In this document: one piece after another, positions 34,632-45,631 of the stretch
How the letters are laid out: every line of letters begins with the position of its first letter
Position numbering within the stretch: the stretch's first letter is position 1
NCBI GenBank assembly: GCA_973895155.1
Contig: OZ316896.1
Location: 19,840,001-19,904,000, forward strand
DNA: 64,000 nt
Direction: 5' to 3'
From: Marsupella aquatica
Lineage: Eukaryota; Marchantiophyta
The notes under the pieces: generated by a model
The model's input: only the letters and a program-made list of their open reading frames with translations
What the model was told of the DNA's origin: nothing
Database searches by the model: none
Translations under genes and position numbers: made by a program

Positions 34632-37600
34632 CTACTTGTCCATCCTTTGAAGATAATTTTGGACAGTTTGTAGAACATTTCGAGGGATCTTCAAACCTCT
34701 GCCTGCCATGTTTTCTTCTTTCATTCCAGATTTAAAACCATACATTGCAGAATTTGCATACTGCCAATGTTGAGTATTCTCACCAAACCCTGGATCTCGT
34801 TCCCATGTCTTAGTGGACATGAAACAATTTAGATACCGCGCACTCTCAGTCACATCAAGTTTACTAGAGTGTTTAGGCCTCCACCATTCAACTGGGAACA
34901 TTGGAGCGTACTGTCGAGGCAGAGAAGGGTTTGTTGAAGATGTAGTTGGGACTTCATGCTTTGGGTCCACCAAACCCAAAGCTCTCACCAACCAGAAATG
35001 ACCTCCACCATTTTTATTCTCCCAGTCATCCTCGGGTCGAAGAAATACAAAGTTTCCTTCACAAATATCTTGTAAAGGAATCCATCGTCCTTGTTCTCTC
35101 TCAGCTCGAGATCCAACAAATGGTGCTGCCTGATCTTCCATCTCTTCCAAGACCTCATTTTGAAGAGCCATCATCTCTGCATTCTCCTCATCTTCACTTG
35201 GAGGACCACTTTGTTCCGGTTGGTTGACCTTGTAACCAGTGCCGTGGTTAGTCTTAGGCCAAAATCTGTTTTCCAAGGGAAATTGAGTACTTCCCTCCCC
35301 TTCTAGTGCGAGCCCATTTGTCAACAACTCCACAATTCTCTCCCAATATTTCACAAGAGGAAATCTTTCCTTATATGCTATAGATGTCTCATCAGTGCAA
35401 CTCCTTCTCAAAAAATCAAGGTACTTGTTAAGAAATGGGATAATCTCTTCAGATTTTTTGTGTATCTCTCCAATGGATTTAGCTAAGGGCTCTCCACTTG
35501 GTAAAAGAAGAGAATTTGTTGTCAGATCTGTTGCCCAAATGCACCTTCCACCAAGTGGAGCCCAAGCTTGCTTTACATGGGACTTATACTGAAATATTGG
35601 TACATTATCTCTCATAGAGAAAAGAAATGATACAGGTTTTGAGTGACCTTGAATATCTTTCACCTTGAAAGTTTGAAGATATTCTTTGTAAGATGCAACT
35701 TCTTGTATCAATCTGGGAACTGGATGAATGCTCTCGCATTCCCATACCTCTGCCATAAGAGCAAGGAGGGTTGCAACTTCTTTGTGCTGAACTTGATATG
35801 ATACCTTTGAAAAGAGTGCATCAACATCTTCATGCGTATGACCAACCATTAGAAAAGACATTTGAACAGTTTCAAATACTCCTCTACTCACAAGCTCGCT
35901 ACAAAATGCCATGACAGTCTGGTTTTTGTTGTCCTTTGCTGAATTATCCATCTGCAATGTTAGGTGCCTTGGCAAGGGCTTGAACGATGGACTGCCTTGC
36001 TCTCCTTGCATGTCTTCTCCATCATCCTCATCTTGCTGGTTTGGGACGGTCTCAGTCCGACTCTCAGCTCCATCTTCAGAACCAATATACCTATTCACCG
36101 GTATATTCTTTGGTTCCAAATAACCCGTCAAAAATGCTTCAAAGTCAAGTAGGGCTTGAAAGAAAGGTCTGTGAGGTTCCCAATGAAGGCCATCCAACAT
36201 GTCACCTGTCTTGTCTCCATTGTACTCTTCAAGGTCTCGAAGACACTTAGCCAAGGATGTCACCGTGAAATCGGCATCTCCTGGCCAAAGGCCAGTGACA
36301 CTAAAGTGTGCATAAACTCCTGGATCCCTCCCGTGGGTCAACATCCCTGTGAGAGCAATAGGTAGCGGCATTCCATGACCCGAAAGAGATTTAGGAGTAC
36401 TAACCATTTTTGGAATCCATGTCTTTGCTTGATCCATCTTGTCGTGAATAATGCAAAGATATTCTCCTGGGTGTTGTTTGGCCATCACTCGATGAGCGTA
36501 GTAAACATATCTACGTGACATTTGCTCACGAAGATGTTGCGCTCGTTTTTCTTCAATTTCAGCATGTTCTTTTTTCCTTCTTTCTCGCATCAAACTGTCT
36601 TTGTATTCACAACAAAGAGTACACTTGGCAAATGCACCATCTTTATGAAAACTGAAGTTTGCAAATGAGTTACTCCAGATCTTGTAGAGAGTATTCTCTG
36701 TGACAGGAGGAAGCCCTTCTTCCTTCATCTTTGTTCTCACATCTTCCAGAATCTCTAGCTTTTTGTAACACGCCGGAAGACGGTACTCAATAGAGTCTGT
36801 CCCATGTGCCCCTCCATAAGGCATATGAGGCATGGGCTCTGCATTTCGAGTCAAAAAAGCCTCCAACAGAGCTCGTGCATGCAAGGTATTTGCCCTTGTT
36901 TTCATCAAGCCCGTATTGCCATGGAACCCAATTTTGCAACCCTCCACATATCTCCTTTTGTAATCATAATATTTGGTGTGGCTAAAACCGTGGATAATTG
37001 CAAATGCATGTCTGCATACGACCATACCCTTAAGAACATGGTGTCCCTTATCACGAACATCATCCTCTCTATAGTGAAAGAGGTTGAAAATGTGTGACGT
37101 TTTTGACTCGCTTGACATCCCATGAAATTCCATCCTAATATCTTCGATGTTTTCCCTTGGCATAATGAGACAACATTTTTGCTTGCAACAATTTTCTCTT
37201 TTCACGTCATCAATTGACGCCTCTGTTGTTTTTGAAATTGCCTTGGTTTCCAACAACCTCCTCTTCTTTTCATTTGGATCTACTTGATTCCTCTTGTTAA
37301 AATTGTAGGGCCTTGAACGCAGTACTCCTCTATCACTTACATCCGCATTGAGTTCATCCCTATCCATTGAGTCCATCCTTTCAGAACCTTCCACCAAAAT
37401 ATCTGACAAAAATTTTCCATTTGCAACTAGTTTTGTTGAATCAATCCGCCATCGAATCAAACTCACTACTCCCTTGTGGATGTTGGGAAAGTATTGTGCT
37501 GCCACGACATCTTTCACAGCAATCCCAACATGGTCATCACCAAGAATTTCATCATCAACTGCCGCCATCACTTGAGGGACAGTGATCGTTCCTGTGGCAA

Positions 37601-38393
37601 CCATTTTGGTTCGATCCAAACCAGTGTAGAGTTCAACCAACTCTGACATCCAGTTTGCCCGATGAAAATAGTCACACTTAGTGTCTGTGGTGTTTGCCGA
37701 ACAAGACTGTGAAACAAAATCCGCCTTGTCCTTCTGCTTCTTAGAGGAAGATTTGTTGCTCCCATCGATATCAACATTCCATACTTTATTGTGGACGTCA
37801 GCCACATCCCATAGAACCCAGGAGCCCTTTGCCTCTTCAATTGTTGCAGCTCCACCATGTGCGTAAGGTAAAGTCTTACTACCATGAATCACATCTGTGA
37901 TTTTTACACTAACCCGAGACTCACCGAGTAATATGTTATGACATCTCTCCATTGGATCAGTGTTGAAAACAACTCCAAAGGCCACACAATGGCCAGAGAT
38001 AAACATTTCAACCTCATCACCTGGCCTTAGGGTGGTCGAAGCATCCTCCTGTACATTTGCAGAATTATGGATGTTGTTATCTTTTCGAGTCGAACAACTA
38101 CCAATACTGATGCGTTTTTGAGTAATCTTATCCGCAGATCGATATGCACATGACATATCCCAAATGACACATGAGTCAATGGCATCATGAAGATTTTCCG
38201 CCCTAGGCATTGGAAAAGGGAGCTTCCTGGTCTCACCAAAGGCCTTCTCAATGAGAACCCCAATTCGATTCTCTCCCAGCACAATATTTTGAACACTCTC
38301 TTGCGGATCTGTCTTTTGAACTATCCCATTTCCAACGTCGTAACCATCCATTGTCAAGGTCACATCATCGCCCCTAGAAAACCTTTGAGACAT
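34632..38393 (-). CDS. DUF7869-like protein with N-terminal Tnp2-type modules, candidate transposase
   Basis: 1253 residues from the ATG at 38393. Upstream sequence ends in a pyrimidine-rich tract and CAG (38408 side), suggesting a 5' UTR intron. Residues about 5-85 and 120-205 are two copies of a module (GDDVTLTMDGYDVGNGIV...TDP...LGE...V; GDEVEMFISGHCVAFGVV...TDP...LGE...V) like the repeats seen in plant Tnp2/En-Spm-related proteins. A third, weaker copy is near 255-335. The C-terminal half matches the DUF7869 layout: a cysteine region (FAKCTLCCEYKD), then IIHDKMDQAKTWIP, LQMDNSAKDNKNQ and GHTHEDVDALFS. These acidic motifs fit an RNase H-fold transposase (inference). The frame is intact. 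It diverges from the methyltransferase gene. Confidence 0.75.
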   Translation of the reverse strand: MSQRFSRGDDVTLTMDGYDVGNGIVQKTDPQESVQNIVLGENRIGVLIEKAFGETRKLPFPMPRAENLHDAIDSCVIWDMSCAYRSADKITQKRISIGSCSTRKDNNIHNSANVQEDASTTLRPGDEVEMFISGHCVAFGVVFNTDPMERCHNILLGESRVSVKITDVIHGSKTLPYAHGGAATIEEAKGSWVLWDVADVHNKVWNVDIDGSNKSSSKKQKDKADFVSQSCSANTTDTKCDYFHRANWMSELVELYTGLDRTKMVATGTITVPQVMAAVDDEILGDDHVGIAVKDVVAAQYFPNIHKGVVSLIRWRIDSTKLVANGKFLSDILVEGSERMDSMDRDELNADVSDRGVLRSRPYNFNKRNQVDPNEKKRRLLETKAISKTTEASIDDVKRENCCKQKCCLIMPRENIEDIRMEFHGMSSESKTSHIFNLFHYREDDVRDKGHHVLKGMVVCRHAFAIIHGFSHTKYYDYKRRYVEGCKIGFHGNTGLMKTRANTLHARALLEAFLTRNAEPMPHMPYGGAHGTDSIEYRLPACYKKLEILEDVRTKMKEEGLPPVTENTLYKIWSNSFANFSFHKDGAFAKCTLCCEYKDSLMRERRKKEHAEIEEKRAQHLREQMSRRYVYYAHRVMAKQHPGEYLCIIHDKMDQAKTWIPKMVSTPKSLSGHGMPLPIALTGMLTHGRDPGVYAHFSVTGLWPGDADFTVTSLAKCLRDLEEYNGDKTGDMLDGLHWEPHRPFFQALLDFEAFLTGYLEPKNIPVNRYIGSEDGAESRTETVPNQQDEDDGEDMQGEQGSPSFKPLPRHLTLQMDNSAKDNKNQTVMAFCSELVSRGVFETVQMSFLMVGHTHEDVDALFSKVSYQVQHKEVATLLALMAEVWECESIHPVPRLIQEVASYKEYLQTFKVKDIQGHSKPVSFLFSMRDNVPIFQYKSHVKQAWAPLGGRCIWATDLTTNSLLLPSGEPLAKSIGEIHKKSEEIIPFLNKYLDFLRRSCTDETSIAYKERFPLVKYWERIVELLTNGLALEGEGSTQFPLENRFWPKTNHGTGYKVNQPEQSGPPSEDEENAEMMALQNEVLEEMEDQAAPFVGSRAEREQGRWIPLQDICEGNFVFLRPEDDWENKNGGGHFWLVRALGLVDPKHEVPTTSSTNPSLPRQYAPMFPVEWWRPKHSSKLDVTESARYLNCFMSTKTWERDPGFGENTQHWQYANSAMYGFKSGMKEENMAGRGLKIPRNVLQTVQNYLQRMDK

Positions 38394-38439
38394 CTTTTTC
38401 CTATTATCCTGCACACTGAAAAAAATGGATTACAACCAA

Positions 38440-39215
38440 AGTCATGCAAATTTTGATTCAGACTGCGATCCTCAAAGTCTGGATTTGGACTACGATCCTT
38501 CAATTCCGGATTTGGACCGGGACCATCCAAGTCCGGATTTGGACTACGATCCTCTGATTCTGGATTTGGACTAGGACCATCCGAGTCCGGATTTTGACCG
38601 GGACCATCCAAGTCCGGATTTGGACTGCAATCCTCTGAGTCTAGATTTGGACTACGATCCTCCGATTATGGATTTGGATTGGGACCATCCGAGTCCGGAT
38701 TTGGACTGGAATCCTCCGAGTCTAGATTTGGAGTACGATCCTCCGATTCTGGATTTGGACTGGGACCATCCCAGTCCAAAGTTGGACTCGGACCATCCCA
38801 ATCCAAACTAGGACTCGGACCATCCCAAGTCCAAACTTGGACTCGGACCATCCCAATCCAAAGTTGGACTCGGACCATCCTAATCCAAACTTGGACTCGG
38901 ACCATCCCAATCCAAACTAGGACTTGGACCATCCAAGTCCAAACTTGGACTCGGACCATCCCAATCCAAAGTTGGACTTGAACCATCCTAATCCAAACTT
39001 GGACTCGGACCATCCCAATCCAAACTAGGACTTGGACCATCCAAGTCCAAACTTGGACTCGGACCATCCCAATCCAAACTAGGACTTGGACCATCCAAGT
39101 TTAAACTTGGACTCGGACCATCCCAATCCAAAGTTGGACTCGGATGATCCCAATGCAAAGTTGGACTCGGATGATCCTAGTCCACATTTGAATCCAAACT
39201 TGGCCTAGGACCATC
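38440..39215. repeat. Array of about 27-bp imperfect palindromes upstream of the transposase-like gene
   Basis: Roughly 28 units built on GGACTCGGACCATCCCAATCC-like sequence separated by AAACTTGG-like spacers. The unit at 38755-38779 is the exact reverse complement of the perfect 25-bp palindrome at 42716-42740. Because the unit is near 27 bp, open frames run through the array in several registers; they are not genes. Confidence 0.9.
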
Positions 39216-40286
39216 CTAGACCAACCCATAATGTAACGGGAGATAAACTTCAGACATTTTAAGCTAAGAAAATTCCAAATTTAGGAAGACTCCGTATTTT
39301 ACGGATCTCCCTATATGGTGTAGCCTAAAGTTTGCGTGGTCTTAAGGTAGACCCTAATGTCTACATACAGTTTCATGAAATAATGAAACCTAGCCTTATA
39401 TTTGAATGCGTTAACCTTATACTCACCTTAGTATTAAGATCTGGTAGAATATGAATATCACATCCAAGGGGGATACATTGTTGTCTGTAGATTGGTAAAA
39501 ACTTTCCCAGAACCCTGAAATACAAGCTATATGCCACTAAATCTTGGGAGTAAAAAACAAACTGAACCCTAAACCACACATGTCTGTAAAAGATAAACTG
39601 AGAGGACCCCAAAAGTCAAGAAGCTGGCTAAGCTGACCCATTGAAGGTAAGTGGCTCAATACATAACACTTTAAGAGAAACTCCGGATTACATGGAGCTT
39701 AGATTTGGGAAACTAGAACAAGAATGAGCTCCGAAGTGGGCGTCTCCCGAAATATACCCTTTGCTCGAGTCGGCTCAAACGGAAATCGCGTGAAGATAAG
39801 GGTTGAGTACCCCTTCACCTTAGCTTGCAGCACACCTTATCTTCACGAGCCTAATTGCGCGGGGACTACCGTGCAAGGCTGTTAGGTAGGCAGGACATCA
39901 AGGAAGGAGGCCCGTATGCAGGGTGCGGGCAACGGGCCGTACGCAGGAGCAAGCCGTACGCACTATCAGGCCGTACGTAGGAGAAGGAGGCAACCGGCCG
40001 TACGCAGGCCGGGGTGAGGCAGGAGGGGGTAAAGGGACGGAGAGGTCCAGCCAGGACCTCATTCTCATTCTCACTCTTTCGCTCCTCACTCTGCTCACGC
40101 TCTCCACTCTCCGCCTCCGCTCTCTGCTCTTTGCCTTCACTCGCTCGCTCTCCTCGCTCTTTGCTCTCCGCTCTCTCTCCGCCTCCCCGCCTCTGCCTGC
40201 TTCCGCCTCCACCTCCATTCTTTTTCATTGCCCTAAATCGGACGCCTGCTAAGAAGCCACGTGTCACTCTGCCACGTGTCAGAAAG
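39216..40286. promoter_or_regulatory. Divergent promoter region of the large transposon
   Basis: Intergenic DNA between the minus-strand transposase-like gene and the plus-strand ParB-methyltransferase gene. It holds five copies of a GCCGTACGCAGG-type motif (about 39905-40015) and a CT-rich tract (about 40060-40200) just before the ATG at 40287, like pyrimidine-rich plant 5' leaders. No TATA box was assigned with confidence. Confidence 0.5.
39905..40015. repeat. Five GCCGTACGCAGG-type motifs in the divergent promoter
   Basis: CCCGTATGCAGG, GCCGTACGCAGG, GCCGTACGCACT, GCCGTACGTAGG and GCCGTACGCAGG lie within 110 bp; CGTACG is palindromic. Could be transcription-factor or element-protein sites. 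Confidence 0.6.
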
Positions 40287-43200
40287 ATGGAAGCGAATCG
40301 CGTCCTTGTGAAGTCCTCCGTGGAAGCAACAGAGGAGTTTGACCTCTCCTCTATGAGCGACAGTGTAGAACTGGCACTTGAAGACTCCAAACAATTTCAA
40401 TCAAGAATCCCTAGTAAGTATCCATCACCTATCCTCCCTAAGTCTTAGAGGACTGGGACCATCCGAGTCCAAAGTTGGACTCGGATGATCCCAATCCAAA
40501 CTTGGACTCGGACCATCCCAATCCGAACTTGGACTCAGATGATCCTAATCCAAACATGGACTCGGATGATCCCAGTCCAAAGTTGGACTCGGATGATCCC
40601 AATCCAAAGTTGAACTCGGACCATCCCAATCCGAACTTGGACTCAGATGATCCTAATTCAAACGTGGACTCGGATGATCCCAATCCAAACTTGGACTCGG
40701 ATGATCCTAATCCATCCAGGAGATTGAATCTCGATTGTAGGAGCAAGACTAAAACCATCTCAAGTTGGACTAGGACCATCCTAATCCAACAAGAGTTATT
40801 CAAATGTTTTAAACTTAATAAGTCTAACATGGATGATGTTTTTATGATGCAGGGAGCGATCTTGTTGGTTTCAAACCCGCGATTGCACCGACCGACTGCC
40901 GGGACGGATTCTTACTAGATGAGAGATCCCCAGGCTTCCGATGGGGGCTTGAGTTCTCAAGAACCCCGCTTAATAATGAAGTGCCATCAAGCACGATTGA
41001 ACCTGTTTTGACCTTAAAGTGCAGAGCAAATGATAGCCTGACTTTGGTTTGCGGACCTGTGGTCTCTGTTGGCATTGGAGGGAGAGGGATGAATTCGGTC
41101 ATTCTGGAGATGCACGATAGGTCATGCTGGGTTAAAGTTAACCTTATGTCAAAGGCATACTCCTCAGAATTCAATGTCGAATGGCACGCAAGTGGTGAAT
41201 TGAGCGTTTTGTCAATGGGATTTTTTCCAAAGACATATGACACAAAGAAGTTGGTCATCGGGGTAACTGGTATGCTTCCAGTCGACATTATGTATGGGTT
41301 TCAATATTTGAAACTCAACATGATGAAGCACCAAGGCAATTTCTCTTTTGCAACTACTTGGACGTTAAGCAATTTACTTGAGAAAGTTGGATTGTTATCG
41401 TTGGAGTCAGAGGAGCCTGGTGTTTTAATTGATAAGGATGTTGCATTTGATCCCAACTTTGATTTAGTCAAAGCAAAGCAATGGATAGAATCTTTGTCAA
41501 AGACGAGAAACCTTCCAACGGTGAATACAAACCCTGTGCCCGAGAAGGCGCCAGAGAAAGCTCCAGAACCTACAACAGAGACCGCGGGAACTACAGCAGC
41601 AACCTCTCAAAGAGCAGTGGGAAAACAAAGCCAAAGGAAACCTCCGGTTGAAAAGAAACTTCCAGTTGAGAAGCTGGTTGAGAAGCCGAGTACGAGAAGC
41701 CGAGTTCAGAAGCCAGTTGAGAAGCCGAGTACGAGAAGCCAAGTTGAGAAGCCAGTTGAGAAGAAACGTCCGGTTGAGAAGCCAAGTGCAAGTGAAAAGA
41801 GGCCAAGACAAAAGAAGAAACAGAAAATTGACAGTGTCATCATGGATGACACTATAGAAAACCTGACAGTGCATTCACAAGATATGGACGAGCAGTTGGA
41901 CGCTCCTGAGGAGAAGAAGGTCTTAGAAGGTAATGAGGTACTACAACAAATGGAGCAATATTATACGTTTGGGATCAATTCGATATTTTCTATTCCCGTA
42001 GAGAGTATTTTCCCTGCGTCGGCAAGACTCTGTTACAGAATGTTGAATGCAAACCATGTAAAGGAGGTGGCCAATTCCATGATAAGAAATCCGGGGCATG
42101 AACCACACATAGCAGACTTGATTCCTTACACTACAAAACATAGAAACCTAATGCAATATGACAACACGGAATCAGATAGGAGGGACTTTGTAGCAGCCGT
42201 GAAAAAGGGGGAGGTTCAATTCCTTGCCATTAGCGGTCAACATTCAGCCAGAGCAGCCAGATGGATTCGAGAATGGGCAAACAAGGATGCCAAGCTAACA
42301 GCATTGGCAAAAAAGCTGGAATTTCGAAAGTCAAGAATATTATCTCATCGAACACCATCATCAATATTAGTTGAGCATTCAATGCGATCTAATGCTATCA
42401 ATAGCACGATGGTGTTTCAGTCATGCTTCAAAGATACAGTCGTTCATGCTAGGCGGCAATTTGTGGAATGTGGAAAACCTAGCCGGCCAAAACATGGGGA
42501 CAACAAAACAAACGCTCAAGACAATCAAAAATTTCAGGTATGAAGTGTTACTGCTTGATTGGTACAATACCGTAGACTCTCCATGTGTGATTACAATTGA
42601 GATGGTAGTCTTTGACCACAAAGCTTCAAGTTTGCTTTGGATTGAGATGGTCCGAGTCCAAATGGATACATTCACATTCAGTAGAATATTTCCACTGATA
42701 TCGTCTAGTTTTGTGTTGGACTGGGATGGTCCCAGTCCAAATGGATTCATGCACATTCAATAGACTATTTCCACTGATATTGTCTAGTTTTGTGTTGGAC
42801 TGGGATGGTCCCAGTCCAAATGGATTCATGCACATTCAGTAGAATATTTCTCCACTGATACCGTCTAGTTTTGTTTTGGATTGGGATGGTCCTAGTCCAA
42901 ACTAAATCATGCACATTCAATATAATATTTCCACTGATACTGTCTACTTCTGTGTTGGACTGGGATGGTCTCAGTCCGCACCTGAGTGCTTTCAAACAAT
43001 TGAGTTATGGAGAACTAACAGACTTTCCTTTGCAATTGTAGGATTGGTTGGCTCTTGCAAGAATGACCATGGGAAGGAAAGATTGTCGTAATGTCTACTG
43101 GTTACTGTCTGCCGACAATGCTCTTTTTGATTTATGGAGTTTGGTATGCCAATTGTGGTTGGATGGGAAACTTCCCGATGGAGCTGGTGTAGAAGGAAAT

Positions 43201-45414
43201 GAGAAGTCTGAAAAAGCAATTACTGTTGCCATGTTTCGTTGTTTTGATGGTGAGTTGATCTCACAACGAGACATCACAAGAATACTGACGCGGGTGAAGT
43301 CAGGAAAGGTATTGCTAAAGAAAGATGCCTCTAATAAATTAGACATGCCATCTATAGAGGAGTTGGCCAAAGATGTGAAGATCGTGCGGAAACTCAAGTC
43401 CCTTATTGAAGACTACTATTGCACCAAGGATGCGGTGAATTTCCCGACAAATACTAATTGGGGGAAAGTAGTTGAGGTTCTTCCTACGCTAGCAATTGAT
43501 TCAGAGTTCAGCAGGTGTCGAAGAGCCGCTGGCGAGGTCTATCTTGCCAACCTTTTAAAGCCAAATCATACGCGGGAGAGCGCAATCTTGCCGACGACAT
43601 TGGTATTCCGCCTAGATGATATATACTACCAGAGATTTGGCGGAGGATCACGTTCTCGGACCCTACCATGGGTTACATTTTTTAGCGACAATCTCATGAA
43701 GACCATTGATCCAGAGTCATTGCAAGAAGCTCCTCCGACCTGCCCTCTTGCCATTGTTGATTTTAGCCGGCTTCCACAAAAACAGTGGACTGAAGCAGAG
43801 ATTCTTGTTCTCTTTGAATACATTGTGGAGCTTCCACAAAATCCCACGATTGTGGTGACGATAACAGTTCATCCTGGACAACTTGCACTGAATGTCCATG
43901 GTGCCCTTCGTAAATTGGGACAAGAGAAAGCTTTGACCATTCACATTGAGTATGGGAGTTATTCACGAGATGATCAACCGCACCCTCATGACTCATGTTG
44001 GGGTGGAGGGATTGAAGAAGTTATCTTTGCAGGGATTTCTCGAGATGAAGACGTCAATTGGAATGAAGTTTTCAAGCCCAACTATCCAAAGCCAAAATTC
44101 TTGTATACTTCAAAGGATGTTGATTATGAAGTATGCAAGATCGACAAGGGAAAGGGGAAAGCTAAGGAATCAGATGAGGGGACACAAAACGACGACCTAA
44201 AAGTGGTTTTGGACCCGGAAGAGGCCGTCAAGATTATGAATATGGCCCCTCGATTTGAGACAGTTGGTAGTCGCGGAGGATGGGTTAATCCTCATGCCAA
44301 ACCCACGCGGATGATCCGAAGGATTATTGAATCCTTATCAGAACCGGGAGATTTGGTTCTAGATTTTTTCTCCGGTGGCCAAGTCATGAAGACATCATTT
44401 TTTTGCGATAGGGAATGCTTTGTTTATTGTGACTCTCAGTCCGAGAGGCATTTTGTGGAAGCTTTTGCTTCCTACCTTTGCGAGAGAGTTCCCTCACTTA
44501 AAGCCCATTGTGAATCACTTGCTGAAAATTCTCGACAATGGGCTACCACTATTGCGGCTGTAGCTGTCGCTGTTGAATCCGACGGTTCTGAGTCTGAAGA
44601 TGTTGCTGACAAAGTGGCTAAAGGCGTAGAGGCATCAGACGAGGCATATGTCAAAAATTTGGATGACCGTGTTGGTCAAGGTGAGCCTTACGATGTAGAT
44701 GATGATATTGGACTTGCACCAAACCGTTCATCTGGTTTAGATGACATCCCTCCGGGGCCCCATGAAGTTCAAGTTGATGATAACTTGGACAAGGATGATC
44801 CCAATCCAACAACGCCGGGAGGACAGATGGAGCAACTGGAAGGAGCAAGGGTTGATATGTTTGATCATCTTTCTTCAACCAATCTGATCAACGAAGGCGC
44901 AACGAGGCTTGGAGATTCAAATGAAGCTGAAACTAACGAATTGACTCGTGGGGAAGCCGGCGGATTGCCTGACATTCCCATCAATCCAGGAGGAAATGCA
45001 TCAACGGCTGCTGACAACCAGGCAGGTGCTTCAACTTGTCCTGACACACTCTTTTCAGCTTCTGATGACAAATTGGTGTTCGTTCGTTCACACTCGAGGA
45101 GTCCTGTTGTCCTTCCGTTCTCAAAAAAGAAAGGGAATAGAGTTGGATCAACTGGATGGAGGTCATTGGAACGCGACGCACGATGTTACGTGTGGAAAAG
45201 TGGGCCAAATCGAGGCCAAGAAATATCATTGGAAGCTGCTCCTTCAATTCTCAATAAGGAGGAGTATAAGAGGGGAGAATTGGGGTTCATAACTCCTGTT
45301 TGGACTTCTCCTTATTGGGTAGAACAAAGTACTTCAGATGTCAATTTTGAAATCCAACAGGAGCTTGGTGCTGACATGATTATTGATGAATACGGATCTC
45401 TTATTTCGGAATGA
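40287..45414 (+). CDS. ParB-like domain fused to N4/N6 DNA methyltransferase-like domain
   Basis: Three exons, 40287-40413, 40853-42537 and 43042-45414, all GT..AG and in phase: 4185 nt, 1394 residues. Residues about 270-370 are a Lys/Pro/Glu-rich linker with repeated VEKPSTRSR-like units and a basic EKRPRQKKKQK patch (possible nuclear signal). Residues about 420-515 look like a ParB/sulfiredoxin-fold domain (IPVESIFPASARLCYRML, then FLAISGQHSARAARWI, cf. the G-x-x-R box of ParB). Residues about 840-1075 have the beta-class methyltransferase order IV-X-I: LAIVDFSRLP at the position of DPPY, NPHAKPTRMIRRIIES, then GDLVLDFFSGG (AdoMet loop). The DPPY motif is replaced by DFSR, so catalysis is doubtful. 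The rest is acidic and low-complexity. ParB-methyltransferase fusions are familiar from phages and bacteria. Domain calls are from motifs only. Confidence 0.75.
40450..40790. repeat. Palindrome array in intron 1 of the ParB-methyltransferase gene
   Basis: About ten units of the same 27-bp type as at 38440-39215 (GGACTCGGATGATCCCAATCC and variants), plus an outlying copy near 40763-40790. Lies wholly inside the intron 40414-40852. Confidence 0.88.
42637..42979. repeat. Five palindromes at 79-81-bp spacing in intron 2
   Basis: 25-bp sites start at 42637, 42716, 42795, 42876 and 42955 (spacing 79, 79, 81, 79). Those at 42716 and 42795 are perfect inverted repeats with 11-bp arms TTGGACTGGGA and TCCCAGTCCAA around TGG. 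The units between share TTTCCACTGATA and GTCTAGTTTTGT. All lie in the intron 42538-43041. Confidence 0.92.
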
Positions 45415-45579
45415 AATTCAGCCTTTGACTTTCTATTTATTCATATCAATCTAAAATACTTCTCGGTCTCACAGAATGGGCTCACCAATTAAAGTCTCCA
45501 TATCCGTCTACACATTGTGAGGCTTCTAAAAACGGTATGTAGGTTAATTTTCGTTTTTGTCAGCCATTGTGTTGTATTT

Positions 45580-45604
45580 TTGGACTGAGACAATCCTAAT
45601 CCAA
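45580..45604 (+). repeat. Single palindrome copy before the FCP1-like gene
   Basis: 25-bp degenerate copy (TTGGACTGAGA, centre, TCCTAATCCAA-like arms) 27 bp upstream of the ATG at 45632. Confidence 0.65.
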
Positions 45605-45631
45605 AGTTCACTTTTGGTCTTTTCTCTGAGA

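Noticed and set aside
38666-39094. Open frames on both strands encoding repeats such as GPSQSKLGL and DGPSPNPDL
   Set aside because: They are by-products of a 27-bp repeat whose length is a multiple of three; the same DNA reads open in several frames and on both strands.
39866-40390. Minus-strand open frame of 174 codons, Arg/Glu/Ser-rich
   Set aside because: Antisense to the CT-rich leader and first exon of the ParB-methyltransferase gene; low complexity.
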